From assembly GCA_002716065.1 (NCBI GenBank), contig PAZE01000038.1, positions 21,541-85,540 of the forward strand: DNA of 64,000 nucleotides, written 5' to 3'. Both the position numbers and the translations under genes were made by a program. Below the pieces are notes generated by a model, which saw only the letters and a program-made list of their open reading frames with translations, did not search any database and had not been told where the DNA came from. Origin of the DNA: Crocinitomicaceae bacterium (GTDB lineage Bacteria; Bacteroidota; Bacteroidia; Flavobacteriales_D; Parvicellaceae). Of the stretch, positions 27,469 through 37,316 are shown one piece after another (the first letter of the stretch is position 1; every line of letters starts with the position of its first letter).

Positions 27469-29802
27469 TTATCTAATAATAAACTCTATTTCCCTCTCAA
27501 AAGTATTTCCTAGCTGATCTACAAAGACAAAATGATGAAATCCTTCATTTGCTACTACTTCAAGCTTGTGCGATCTAGATGTTTTTCCTAGATATTGTTC
27601 GTCCATATACCAATAAATTTCAGCATTAGGGTTCTTATGAGCAATTTCAAAAATTGAGGCACTGATTTCACCACTTAAATCTTTGGGAACAAAAATCTTA
27701 AGCCCATCATTAGGATATACCAAATCCATAACCCACTCATTATTTTCAATACACTCTGGATGAATGTCTGGAATTTTTTGATAGTCAGGGTGATTTAATC
27801 TATAATATCTTTCTTGTAAAGGAGGAAGTGTAAACCATATTTTTTCCTTCATTTCTGCCACAGCATAACATTTACTATTTACCCTGTAACGAAGTTGATT
27901 ATCTAAATGAATCTTTTTATGAAATGAGCATGTTGGAAACTGCAATCCCATTTCACAGGCGTTTATGTATTTAGTATCAGGACAAAGATCAGACTTTCTA
28001 AAACCACTTTTCGAGCAAACTTCAATTGGTATTAAATCCTGAAAAGGAGAAGTAAACCATGATGTTTTAGGAAGCTTATCAAATACATCAAACATCAAAG
28101 GAGCAGCCATCTTTACTCCTGTTAAGCCTGGTCTACCCTCACCGTCTGCATTTCCTACCCATACGCCAACTATATATTCAGGTGTTATTCCAATACTCCA
28201 TGCATCTCGTTGGCCAAAACTTGTTCCAGTTTTCCATGCAATATCACTTGATGAATCAAAAATTTTCCAAGCACCTTGCTCCAATGGACGATTAACTTGT
28301 GTTAAAATTTGAAATGTCTCAAAAATAGATGCTTTAGAAAACTGATTTAATTCAACAACATTAGCATTGGTGGATGCTAGCATGTATGTCGGTCTTTGTA
28401 AAGAAGAATTATTCAATTTTCTTGCTAAATAATAGTATGCCGAGCAAAGCTCCCAAAGATTACATTCAGCTCCTCCTAATATTAAAGATAATCCATAGTG
28501 TGAAGGACCATGATTTATGGTAGTAAAACCTAGCTCTTTTAAGCGTTTGTAAAACTCTGGAACTCCATAATGCTGCAAAAGTTTTACTGCAGGAATGTTC
28601 AAAGATCTAACTAAAGCATCAGAAGCTTTAACAGCACCATCAAAGCTTCTATGAAAGTTTTGAGGAGAATACCCAGAAATTTTAGTTGGAACATCTTCCA
28701 ATAAAGCATCTGGAAGCAAAGTACCATTTTCCAACATAGACATAAATAAGAAAGGTTTTAATGTACTTCCAGTACTTCTTCTAGATGATATTATATCTAC
28801 TCTAGATCCACAATCCTCTACCACACATTTGGTATTTCCTATGTAAGAAATCACCTTTCCCTTTTTAACGTCAAAAACTAAAATAGCAGCATTTTGAATT
28901 TCATTATTAGAAAGTCTCTGGTGATGTCTATCAATAAGTTCATTTAAGGAAACCTGAAGATCTTTATCAATTGAAGTTTTAACAATCTTGTTTGATTTAC
29001 CTTCCTTTGCCACTCGATTTATAAGATGAGATGCATGTTGTGGAAGTGCAAGAGGTTTTTGTGGTAAAGGCTCATCTTTGGCAAGACTGCAATCTTCCAA
29101 AGAAAGAATTCCCCTTGATGCTAATTTGTCTAATAATCGGTTTCTTTTATTACGTAATTTCTCTTGATTTTTTCCTGGATATATCAACGAAGGAGCATTG
29201 GGCAAAACAGCAAGTGTAGCAATCTCTCCCCAAGAAAGTAAATAGGAAGCTCTTCCATAATATCTCCATGAAGCAGCCTCTAATCCAACTACATTGCCCC
29301 CAAATGGTGCGTGTGAAGCATGGGCATTTAAAATTTCATCTTTAGAATGCGAAAGCTCCATTCTTAAAGCCATAAAAATTTCAATTAACTTCTCTTTATA
29401 TGTTCTTGCTTTTCCTTTTCTAGAGAGTCGAATTAACTGCATTGTTATGGTGCTTCCCCCACTAACTACTTTTTTAGAAAATAAATTTTGATAAAATGCT
29501 CTTACAATAGATACTGGATTTAACCCTAAATGATAATAGAAATATTCATCTTCAAAATGAATTACAGCCTGCTTATATTTATAGTAAACTGAATCTGAGG
29601 ATGGGAATCTCCATTGTCCATCACTTGAAATTCTTGCAGAAAGTAAACTACCATTGTTACTTTCAACAACAGTAGAATAAGGATCGTTAAAAAGTGTTTT
29701 TGGAAAAGAAAACCAAAAAGTGATTAAAAACAACAAGCCCAAGAAAAAAAAAAGGTTTCTTTTTTTATTTCCTTTTTTTATTAACCTAACTAAAATCCAC
29801 AT
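27469..29802 (-). CDS. pbpC: Penicillin-binding protein 1C
   Basis: This is a 777-residue bifunctional peptidoglycan synthase-type protein. After an N-terminal membrane helix (about 17-33) comes the GT51 transglycosylase domain with IHFEDEYFYYHLG (Glu84) and SGGSTITMQLIRL. A transpeptidase domain follows with the active-site Ser346 in STGSTLKPF and KTGTSFGQRDAW. A C-terminal BiPBP_C domain lies at about 690-777. This three-part order defines PBP1C. The gene lies two bases downstream of the alpha-2-macroglobulin gene, the well-known periplasmic partner arrangement, and both follow moxR. Confidence 0.93.
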   Translation of the reverse strand: MWILVRLIKKGNKKRNLFFFLGLLFLITFWFSFPKTLFNDPYSTVVESNNGSLLSARISSDGQWRFPSSDSVYYKYKQAVIHFEDEYFYYHLGLNPVSIVRAFYQNLFSKKVVSGGSTITMQLIRLSRKGKARTYKEKLIEIFMALRMELSHSKDEILNAHASHAPFGGNVVGLEAASWRYYGRASYLLSWGEIATLAVLPNAPSLIYPGKNQEKLRNKRNRLLDKLASRGILSLEDCSLAKDEPLPQKPLALPQHASHLINRVAKEGKSNKIVKTSIDKDLQVSLNELIDRHHQRLSNNEIQNAAILVFDVKKGKVISYIGNTKCVVEDCGSRVDIISSRRSTGSTLKPFLFMSMLENGTLLPDALLEDVPTKISGYSPQNFHRSFDGAVKASDALVRSLNIPAVKLLQHYGVPEFYKRLKELGFTTINHGPSHYGLSLILGGAECNLWELCSAYYYLARKLNNSSLQRPTYMLASTNANVVELNQFSKASIFETFQILTQVNRPLEQGAWKIFDSSSDIAWKTGTSFGQRDAWSIGITPEYIVGVWVGNADGEGRPGLTGVKMAAPLMFDVFDKLPKTSWFTSPFQDLIPIEVCSKSGFRKSDLCPDTKYINACEMGLQFPTCSFHKKIHLDNQLRYRVNSKCYAVAEMKEKIWFTLPPLQERYYRLNHPDYQKIPDIHPECIENNEWVMDLVYPNDGLKIFVPKDLSGEISASIFEIAHKNPNAEIYWYMDEQYLGKTSRSHKLEVVANEGFHHFVFVDQLGNTFEREIEFIIR

Positions 29803-29804
29803 TG

Positions 29805-32800
29805 TTATTTTAGCTCACTTAATTCTACCCCAGGTTGAGTAACCTTAACCCTTGTTCCACCAATACGAGCATTAATCTCATTATCGTACATAGCTTCACA
29901 GTAAACTGTAGGTAGATTAAACTCCCCTAAATAAGAAGCATTCAAAATAACTCTAAACTTCTTTTTCTTATTTCTATTAATGTTAAAATATGTCATTACT
30001 CTATCATCTCTAAAGTCTTGATAATCTGGAATATCTTTTAAAAGAGTTGATGAATTAACATCCATTCTAGTATTTCTAATCTCCCAACCAGAAGGAAATA
30101 GCTGAGTTAGTGCAAGTTCAGTATAATTAGACTTTAATCCCGGATGATAAATCTCTACTTCAGCCATAAAATCTGTACCTTGCTCAATCTCTGTTGGATT
30201 AAGCTCATTTTCTTGCAGATCAAGATATCGGATAGTCATTTTAAGGTTACTTTGAGCAGAAGAATTGTCTCCATGTAAAGGTATTCCACTAAGCTGTTGT
30301 TTGATAAATAGTTTCTTTTTAGAGTTGTTTGTCACCTTAACATTTCCATTTCCATCATTATTAAATGATAAAGTATTTTGACTTATTGGGGACTTAGTAG
30401 TTAACGAACTACTTTTTCCATTAATAACAACATCAAAAGACATTTCTTCATTAACATCATTTCCAACATATTTACTTATTGCCATTAAAGAATAAGCAGT
30501 TGTTTGAGTACTGTACCAATATTTTGAAGATAGACCTTTAGAAATATTATCCATAATAGATTTACCAGTAGCATAGTCACCAAGTAAAGTAAGCACCTCT
30601 AAAATCATAGCCTCATCTCTTGTTTTGCTTCCGTAAGTATAAGAACGAAATTTATAGTCTTCCACCTGAATACCTAAGTTATTAACAATAGATTTTGCCA
30701 CTTCTTTTTTACCTGCAAGTAAATACGCTCCTGCTAATCTCCATTTAGAAGTAATTGAAAGATCCTTAATCTCTTTCATTCTATTCATGGCTCCAAGAGC
30801 AGGCTTTTTAGCTAAAGCAAGTGTATAAAGCCTGTAAGATTGCACAAGTTCATTTGAAGTACCACTATTGTAGTATCTACTCCAAGTATTGGCTCTTTGC
30901 TTTTGAAATTTAATCCAATTTTTAATTAAATCATCTGGAACATTATAACCTTGATTTTTTGCTTCAATAAGAAAATGTCCAGCATAGTTCGTGCCCCAAT
31001 CTGAAGCACCATTATTGTTGTTTGGCCAATATGAAAAACCACCATTTGTTATTTGGAAAGATCTTATTCTTTTGATTCCTTGATCAATATTGTTTTGAAT
31101 TTTACTTTTTTCTTGGTCGGTTAAATCCAATAAATTTGAAAGGAATAATTGAGGAAATGCAGATGAAGTAGTTTGTTCAATACATCCATGTGGGTATCTA
31201 ATTAAATACTTTAGCCTACTTTCCAAGTTTAATGGAGGAATACTTGAAACTTCTAAGACTCCTGAATTGGTCCCTTTTATTCCAATAAAACTATAATTAC
31301 TTGACCAAGAATTTCCAGGTTCAATTACAGCTTCAACAATATCTTCAACTCTAGGATTCGGAATTCGAACCGCTATATCAATTTCATGAGCTGCCTTTTT
31401 TTTACCACTTTTGACTGTCACTTTAACTTTTCCCTTACCTATTTGATCAACCACTTTTAAATTGAAATTAATCACCTGATCTCCAACCTCATTAAAAGAA
31501 AGATTCTTTGTAGATTTATCTGCTATTGAGAAAAACTCATTTGTTTGAACTGAAACAGAAACATTTTTAATGGATTTATCCATTGCAAAAACAGTAACTG
31601 GCAAGGTTACGTTGTCTTCTGGAGAAACAACTCTAGGAAGTGTAGCAAGCACCATTAAAGGCTTTTTAACTGGCGTAGTTTTCTCTGAACTACCATAGGC
31701 ACCATTATCTCCAGCAACAACCATTGTTCTAACAGAACCAATGTAATTAGGCATCATAAATTTATGTGTTTTGGTTTGTCCTGCTTCAACAGTGAAAGGC
31801 CCTAAGTAAATAACTACAGGTTTAAAACGATTAACTTTGCTAGCATCATTTTCTTTTTCAAATTCATCACCACCAAGAGCTAGTAATCCAGCCATTTCAC
31901 CAGAGTAAGCACCAATTACATATTTATACATGTCCCACGTTTTAACTCCTAAGGCTTCTTTAGCATAAAAATGATACCAAGGATTAGGAGTTTTAAAATT
32001 GGTTAAATCCAATAATCCATCATCAACTACAGCAAGTGTGTAGGTCATTTTCTTGCCTTTTTGCTCACTAACATTAACAACTACCTCCTTCTCTGGAGCT
32101 AATTCATCAGGCATATCAATTATAGGTTTTAAAATGGTATTAGGATCTTGTACCTTAATTGATTGGATACCATACAAACGAATAGGAAGATCGTTTTCTT
32201 TATTAACATGTGGTTGAACTAAAGATATATTTACAAAAACGTTAGGAGCCATTTCTGGAGTTGCATCAAATGAAAACTTATGCTCATTTTCCTTTGGATC
32301 CACCCAAAAGGTTTGAACAACCTTAGAACCAGACTCAATACTTACCAATGCTCTTCCTTGATTAAACTCAGGTAATTCAACGTGAATTTTATCTCCAACA
32401 TTATATTCTTTTTTATCTGTAGAAAAAACAAGCATTTCAGCGCCTTGAGGATTATCTGCACCAGAGTTATTCCACCACCCTTTATAAGTCAAGTAAAAAG
32501 TTTCTCCAGTACTATGGCCAGAAATAGGATCGGTAATTCGAATAAGTTTTCGTCCATAGTAATTTTTATCAAAGCTCATTTCATAAATTAGCTTACCGTC
32601 TTTTGTATCAACAACATCAGATTTAATCAGGTGTTTAGAACGATTGGAAACGTATCTTGCCAAGTCATCATTGTATGATCTTTCCCACCACCATCTCCAA
32701 CGCACATCAAAAATTTCAATTTTTAATCCTTTACGATCAATAGGATTACCATTTTCGTCTACGGTAACAATGGAAACTAAATTTTCATCATTGCTGTATA

Positions 32801-35399
32801 GTGCACCATTCCAACCTTCTCCCTCAGGAATTTTAACACCCACGTAAGAAGAAAATGGAGAATAGCTAATGCTATAATTATTAATACTAAAATCTCCACT
32901 TTTTTCGAATACTCTAGTTTTAAAGTTTGCTTTTAACATTCCTGGTGATTCATCACCCACATTAATATCTGGGTCAAAAGAAACTTTTCCTTCAGAATTG
33001 GTTTTACCCTCAAAAATGAGTCGATCATCAGATCTAAAAGATTTAGAGGGGTCATCAAAACTATAGTTATCAAATTCTTTAAATGAGGTTTGACCTCCCT
33101 TTAAAGATAATTCTACATCCGTTTTAAGATCTTTTGCTTTTGCTCCATGTAACCATGAAGATTGAATTTCACATGACTGATTCCCCTTAGAAATAAATTC
33201 ACCGTTAAAATCCAATTTAATCTTTAAACGGTTAGGTTTAACCGTTTCGATTTTTAGTGTTTTAGATATCACTGTACCACCTACTCTTACTTTTGCCAAC
33301 CAATTCCCTGTAGGTGATGTAGATTCTGTTGCTGTTCTGAAATCATAAAAGCCATTTTCTGAAGAAACTTTAACCTTACGTTCATAAAGCTGATTATCAG
33401 GATTATACAATTCAAATACCACGGGGTGGTTTTCGGCTATCACATCGTTTTTATCCTCTAAAATAAGAGAGAGATATAATGAATCTCCTGGACGCCAAAC
33501 ACCTCTTTCACCATATAAGAATCCTTTTACACCTTTTACTACTCTATTTCCACTAACATCAAACATACTTACTGAAAGTGAAGACCCATCATCCAATCTT
33601 AAATATCCCTTTTGGTTATCTTTTGTAGCTACCAAGAAAAATGGCTTTGCACTAAGATCTATTTCGGTTAATCCATCGGCATTAGTAACATTTGATTGAA
33701 TCAGCTGATTTTGATAATTATAAACATCAATTGTAACTGCATCTAAAGGATTTGTTGTTTTTATATCAGTTACTGCAACATTTAATTTATTAGTAGCAGA
33801 TTTTTTAGCTATAATTCCCAAATCTGAAGCAAAAATATTACTTGAAACAGATCGGTTATTAACTCTGTAATATGAATCTTTACATGGGTTATCTCTATCA
33901 TCCCATCTATATTCATAATAGTAATCGTCCTCATAATAATCGTAGTAATCGTCCCAATAATAAGAATTTGGCCCATCATATTGAGCAAACTCAGGATCTT
34001 CACCCTGAAATATTTCATCAGCAGCAGTATACTCCTGCTCACATGGATAGACAGATTGTGATCGATCAAAACTAAGCTGAACTTTATAGATTGCTCCTGG
34101 CTCTATAGTTATAAACTTAGAAAGATCAATAGAGAAAGTATTCCATGAACCATAGTCAATAGCTTTTTCCGAAAGTAACTCTACCTGATCTTTAAAAATA
34201 ATTCTACCAACTCGTTTAATTTCTCTAGAACCATTGAATTGATTAACCTGAAAAAACTGAGCAATATTATCTTCAAAAATTTTGATGATTTTAACATTTA
34301 CACCTTTTAAATTAACCGCCTTAAAAGGATAAACTAATCCATCTGTACTAGGAAGAATAACACCATCAGTTAGAGACTCAATAGCCGGTTTAATACTTGT
34401 AAAAGTGACTTTTTGTTCATATGAATTTTGCAGATTATAACCCATAATATTCTTTAAACCTTGATCAACTATAATAGTGTAATCACCACTTAATCTATTT
34501 CTAGGGTAAACATTAACATCATTTCCATCAATAGATAATCGAACGCTGATATTACTGTTTTTAAATCGTATAAGTCCATCAATATTTTGTTTCTTTTTTA
34601 AGGGGTCAGAAAAATGAAGAGTTAGCACTTGATCTGGATGCTGAGCTATAGTAAAATTGGTTACAGAAAACTCCCCTAAAGGAGGAATTGAAATAATTTC
34701 AGCTCCATCCTCTTTCGCGCCAATTTCAGTTGAACTCCAAAGAACATCAACTGATTCTAAAGATTCGTTTCGCTGTATACTATCTATAACAAACTCATGA
34801 GACAAACCATCTTGAGAATGCTCCCAATAAAGAGCTAATTTTTTGGAAGACTGAACAACATCAACAATAGATTCCAAAATTTCAGCATCTACGTAATCGG
34901 CAGTGTGAATTTTACAGAGAGCTTTTTGCCAATGAAGATCATTTTCGTTAACCGCCTTTAGACCATTAAATTCAAAAAATACAGCTTGCTGAATCGTTTG
35001 AAATTGAAATTCGAAATTTTTTAAATCATCAGAAACCTCCAATAAATCACCTAAATTAAAGTTAGCAGAATAAGTTACTCCAGATGGGAGCAATTCATTT
35101 GGTGTAAATTCTAAAGTTCTGCGATCAACCCACTTTGTAGTACCTTCAATAGTTGGTTCAAAGTCAAATAGATTTTTTTCAATACCAGAATTAAATACTT
35201 CTTCACTAACATCGTCAATCAAACGAATGTTGATAACTGACGAGTTGGAAATTAAACCAGAAGTATAGCCAGAAACATGACCATTAAATATAGGCTTAGT
35301 TTCGATAGATGCAGTTTTATTACTTCCACAATAGTTGAAAGTTAAAACAACACCAACAGCAAATACTATAAAAGCAGCAGATTTTAGAATAGTTTTCAT
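29805..35399 (-). CDS. Alpha-2-macroglobulin family lipoprotein with thioester
   Basis: I choose the ATG at 35399, because it gives a lipoprotein-like signal peptide (MKTILKSAAFIV...FNYCGSN); an ATG at 35426 and a TTG at 35429 are alternatives. The ~1864-residue protein has an N-terminal Big/MG region, serial macroglobulin beta-sandwich domains, a bait-like region, and the thioester motif CIEQ at about 1406-1409 within YPHGCIEQTTSS. An alpha/alpha-barrel TED domain and a receptor-binding-like C-terminus follow. Bacterial members trap attacking proteases in the periplasm and are paired with PBP1C, as here. An acidic Tyr/Asp-rich insertion (DDYYDYYEDDYYYEY, about 490-510 from the first start) is unusual and may bind cations. 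Confidence 0.92.
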   Translation of the reverse strand: MKTILKSAAFIVFAVGVVLTFNYCGSNKTASIETKPIFNGHVSGYTSGLISNSSVINIRLIDDVSEEVFNSGIEKNLFDFEPTIEGTTKWVDRRTLEFTPNELLPSGVTYSANFNLGDLLEVSDDLKNFEFQFQTIQQAVFFEFNGLKAVNENDLHWQKALCKIHTADYVDAEILESIVDVVQSSKKLALYWEHSQDGLSHEFVIDSIQRNESLESVDVLWSSTEIGAKEDGAEIISIPPLGEFSVTNFTIAQHPDQVLTLHFSDPLKKKQNIDGLIRFKNSNISVRLSIDGNDVNVYPRNRLSGDYTIIVDQGLKNIMGYNLQNSYEQKVTFTSIKPAIESLTDGVILPSTDGLVYPFKAVNLKGVNVKIIKIFEDNIAQFFQVNQFNGSREIKRVGRIIFKDQVELLSEKAIDYGSWNTFSIDLSKFITIEPGAIYKVQLSFDRSQSVYPCEQEYTAADEIFQGEDPEFAQYDGPNSYYWDDYYDYYEDDYYYEYRWDDRDNPCKDSYYRVNNRSVSSNIFASDLGIIAKKSATNKLNVAVTDIKTTNPLDAVTIDVYNYQNQLIQSNVTNADGLTEIDLSAKPFFLVATKDNQKGYLRLDDGSSLSVSMFDVSGNRVVKGVKGFLYGERGVWRPGDSLYLSLILEDKNDVIAENHPVVFELYNPDNQLYERKVKVSSENGFYDFRTATESTSPTGNWLAKVRVGGTVISKTLKIETVKPNRLKIKLDFNGEFISKGNQSCEIQSSWLHGAKAKDLKTDVELSLKGGQTSFKEFDNYSFDDPSKSFRSDDRLIFEGKTNSEGKVSFDPDINVGDESPGMLKANFKTRVFEKSGDFSINNYSISYSPFSSYVGVKIPEGEGWNGALYSNDENLVSIVTVDENGNPIDRKGLKIEIFDVRWRWWWERSYNDDLARYVSNRSKHLIKSDVVDTKDGKLIYEMSFDKNYYGRKLIRITDPISGHSTGETFYLTYKGWWNNSGADNPQGAEMLVFSTDKKEYNVGDKIHVELPEFNQGRALVSIESGSKVVQTFWVDPKENEHKFSFDATPEMAPNVFVNISLVQPHVNKENDLPIRLYGIQSIKVQDPNTILKPIIDMPDELAPEKEVVVNVSEQKGKKMTYTLAVVDDGLLDLTNFKTPNPWYHFYAKEALGVKTWDMYKYVIGAYSGEMAGLLALGGDEFEKENDASKVNRFKPVVIYLGPFTVEAGQTKTHKFMMPNYIGSVRTMVVAGDNGAYGSSEKTTPVKKPLMVLATLPRVVSPEDNVTLPVTVFAMDKSIKNVSVSVQTNEFFSIADKSTKNLSFNEVGDQVINFNLKVVDQIGKGKVKVTVKSGKKKAAHEIDIAVRIPNPRVEDIVEAVIEPGNSWSSNYSFIGIKGTNSGVLEVSSIPPLNLESRLKYLIRYPHGCIEQTTSSAFPQLFLSNLLDLTDQEKSKIQNNIDQGIKRIRSFQITNGGFSYWPNNNNGASDWGTNYAGHFLIEAKNQGYNVPDDLIKNWIKFQKQRANTWSRYYNSGTSNELVQSYRLYTLALAKKPALGAMNRMKEIKDLSITSKWRLAGAYLLAGKKEVAKSIVNNLGIQVEDYKFRSYTYGSKTRDEAMILEVLTLLGDYATGKSIMDNISKGLSSKYWYSTQTTAYSLMAISKYVGNDVNEEMSFDVVINGKSSSLTTKSPISQNTLSFNNDGNGNVKVTNNSKKKLFIKQQLSGIPLHGDNSSAQSNLKMTIRYLDLQENELNPTEIEQGTDFMAEVEIYHPGLKSNYTELALTQLFPSGWEIRNTRMDVNSSTLLKDIPDYQDFRDDRVMTYFNINRNKKKKFRVILNASYLGEFNLPTVYCEAMYDNEINARIGGTRVKVTQPGVELSELK

Positions 35400-35429
35400 A
35401 TTTGATTTTTTAAGATGCAATTGCATCAA

Positions 35430-36389
35430 TTATAAAATTTCATTAATTATTTTTTCAATTGTAAAGCCTTCCGCTTCAGCAATATAATTACGAACCAAAC
35501 GGTGTCTTAAAATTGGTTGAGCAACAGCTTTAACATCCTCAATATCAGGTGAATACTTTCCGTTAATTGCAGCATGACATTTAGCTCCTATTATTAAATA
35601 CTGAGAGGATCTAGGACCAGCACCCCAAGAAACGTACTTTTTAATTACATCAGGTGAAGAATCAAAACCTGGCCTTGTTCTTGTATTTAATTTAACAGCA
35701 TATTCAAGTACATTATCTGGCACGGGTATTTTACGTATTAAGTTTTGAAAATAAATAATCTCCTCTTGTGTAATTACATTATTAAGTTTTGGTACAACAT
35801 CTCCAGTTGTACTTTTCACAATTTTAATTTCTTCCTCAAATGACGGGTAATCAACCCATATATTAAACATAAATCTATCAAGCTGAGCTTCAGGAAGAGG
35901 GTAAGTTCCTTCCTGTTCAATGGGGTTTTGTGTAGCCAACACAAAAAAAGGTTGTGGCAATTGATTTGAAACTCCTGCTACAGTTACGGATTGTTCCTGC
36001 ATTGCTTCAAGTAATGCCGCTTGTGTTTTGGGAGGCGTTCTGTTTATTTCATCTGCCAAAATAATGTTAGCAAACAATGGCCCTTTTACGAATTTAAAGT
36101 TTCTTTCAGAATCCAAAATTTCAGAACCAATAATATCTGAAGGCATTAAATCAGGGGTAAACTGTATCCTATTAAAAGACAAGCCCAATACATCAGCAAT
36201 AGTACTAACCAATAATGTTTTTGCCAATCCAGGAACTCCAACTAATAAACAATGTCCCTTTGAAAATATAGAAATTAAAACCTGTTTTACCACTTGATCT
36301 TGACCAATAATAACTTTAGACACCTCCTCTTGAAGTGCTTTGTATCGATCTACAAAAGCATCTAACCCCTCAACATCCGATTTATACAT
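35430..36389 (-). CDS. MoxR-family AAA+ ATPase
   Basis: The 319-residue protein has Walker A GVPGLAKT at 51-58, Walker B IILADE at 109-114, followed by NRTPPKTQAALLEAMQE, and a LATQNP sensor 1 region. These features define MoxR ATPases, which act as chaperones in maturing or activating partner complexes. The customary DUF58 and von Willebrand (Bat) genes are absent. Downstream lie the alpha-2-macroglobulin and pbpC genes on the same strand, with 30 and 2 bases between, so the partner may be the envelope-defence pair. That is inference from position. Confidence 0.92.
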   Translation of the reverse strand: MYKSDVEGLDAFVDRYKALQEEVSKVIIGQDQVVKQVLISIFSKGHCLLVGVPGLAKTLLVSTIADVLGLSFNRIQFTPDLMPSDIIGSEILDSERNFKFVKGPLFANIILADEINRTPPKTQAALLEAMQEQSVTVAGVSNQLPQPFFVLATQNPIEQEGTYPLPEAQLDRFMFNIWVDYPSFEEEIKIVKSTTGDVVPKLNNVITQEEIIYFQNLIRKIPVPDNVLEYAVKLNTRTRPGFDSSPDVIKKYVSWGAGPRSSQYLIIGAKCHAAINGKYSPDIEDVKAVAQPILRHRLVRNYIAEAEGFTIEKIINEIL

Positions 36390-36494
36390 TTATTTAAATT
36401 TTAAGAATATAAATATAAGTGAAATTACAGTTCAATCATTAAAGAAAATACAGCAAACAAATAGTTGCTAAATACTACTATCTTTAACGCAGAA

Positions 36495-37316
36495 ATGAAT
36501 GAAAATTGTGTGCCATATAGAATAGTTTTACCTCAAGCAGAAAAAACAGGAATTTTACTGAGTATTCCGCATTGTGGAATTGAATTTCCTAAGGAAATAA
36601 AAGACAACTATAAAACAGACTTAATTCAACACCCTGATGACACTGATTCCTATTTAGAAAAATTGTATGATTTTGCTTCTTCAATGGGGATTACCGTAAT
36701 TCAAGCGGTATATTCAAGATGGGTAATCGATTTAAACAGAACACCAGAAAACAGTTCGCTTTATAGTGATGGTAGAATTATAACTTCATTATGCCCAACA
36801 ACTAATTTTTTTGGTGATAAAATTTACACAGATCAATCCCTAGAACCAACTTCTAGCGAAGTCGAAATAAGGTTAAACAAATACTACTATCCTTACCATA
36901 ATAAAATTGACGAAATTCTAGTTGAGCTTAAAGATGAATTTAAAAATGTAATTCTTTGGGATGCTCATTCAATTAGAAGAAAGGTTGAAACCATTCAAAA
37001 AGAACCGTTCCCAGATTTAATTCTGGGAAATAACGACAAGAAAACAGCAAGTGAAAAAATTATTAAAGCTGCTTTAGCCACTTTAAAAGATAGCAGCTTT
37101 GAAGTATATCATAATCATCCATTTAAAGGAGGCTACATAACTAGATCTAAGGGTAAACCAACAAAAAACATTCATTCCCTTCAACTTGAAATGGCTAAAG
37201 ATTTATACATGTCTAATAATGAAACAGTTTACGATTCAACAAAAGCACAGATGATTCAAAAAACACTAAAACAAGCACTAACAACATTAACCAATTTCAC
37301 TAATGAAAGAGTTTAA
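36495..37316 (+). CDS. hutG: N-formylglutamate amidohydrolase
   Basis: I start at the ATG at 36495 (MNENCVPYRIVLPQ); an upstream TTG at 36465 adds ten residues without support. The ~273-residue protein has LLSIPHCGIEFP near the N-terminus, DDTDSYLEKLYDFA, SRWVIDLNRTP and LWDAHSIR, which match the N-formylglutamate deformylase family with its zinc-binding His/Glu/Asp residues. It releases formate and glutamate from N-formylglutamate, the last step of the five-step histidine pathway. It overlaps hutF by 14 bases, so the two are coupled. Confidence 0.9.
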   Translation: MNENCVPYRIVLPQAEKTGILLSIPHCGIEFPKEIKDNYKTDLIQHPDDTDSYLEKLYDFASSMGITVIQAVYSRWVIDLNRTPENSSLYSDGRIITSLCPTTNFFGDKIYTDQSLEPTSSEVEIRLNKYYYPYHNKIDEILVELKDEFKNVILWDAHSIRRKVETIQKEPFPDLILGNNDKKTASEKIIKAALATLKDSSFEVYHNHPFKGGYITRSKGKPTKNIHSLQLEMAKDLYMSNNETVYDSTKAQMIQKTLKQALTTLTNFTNERV

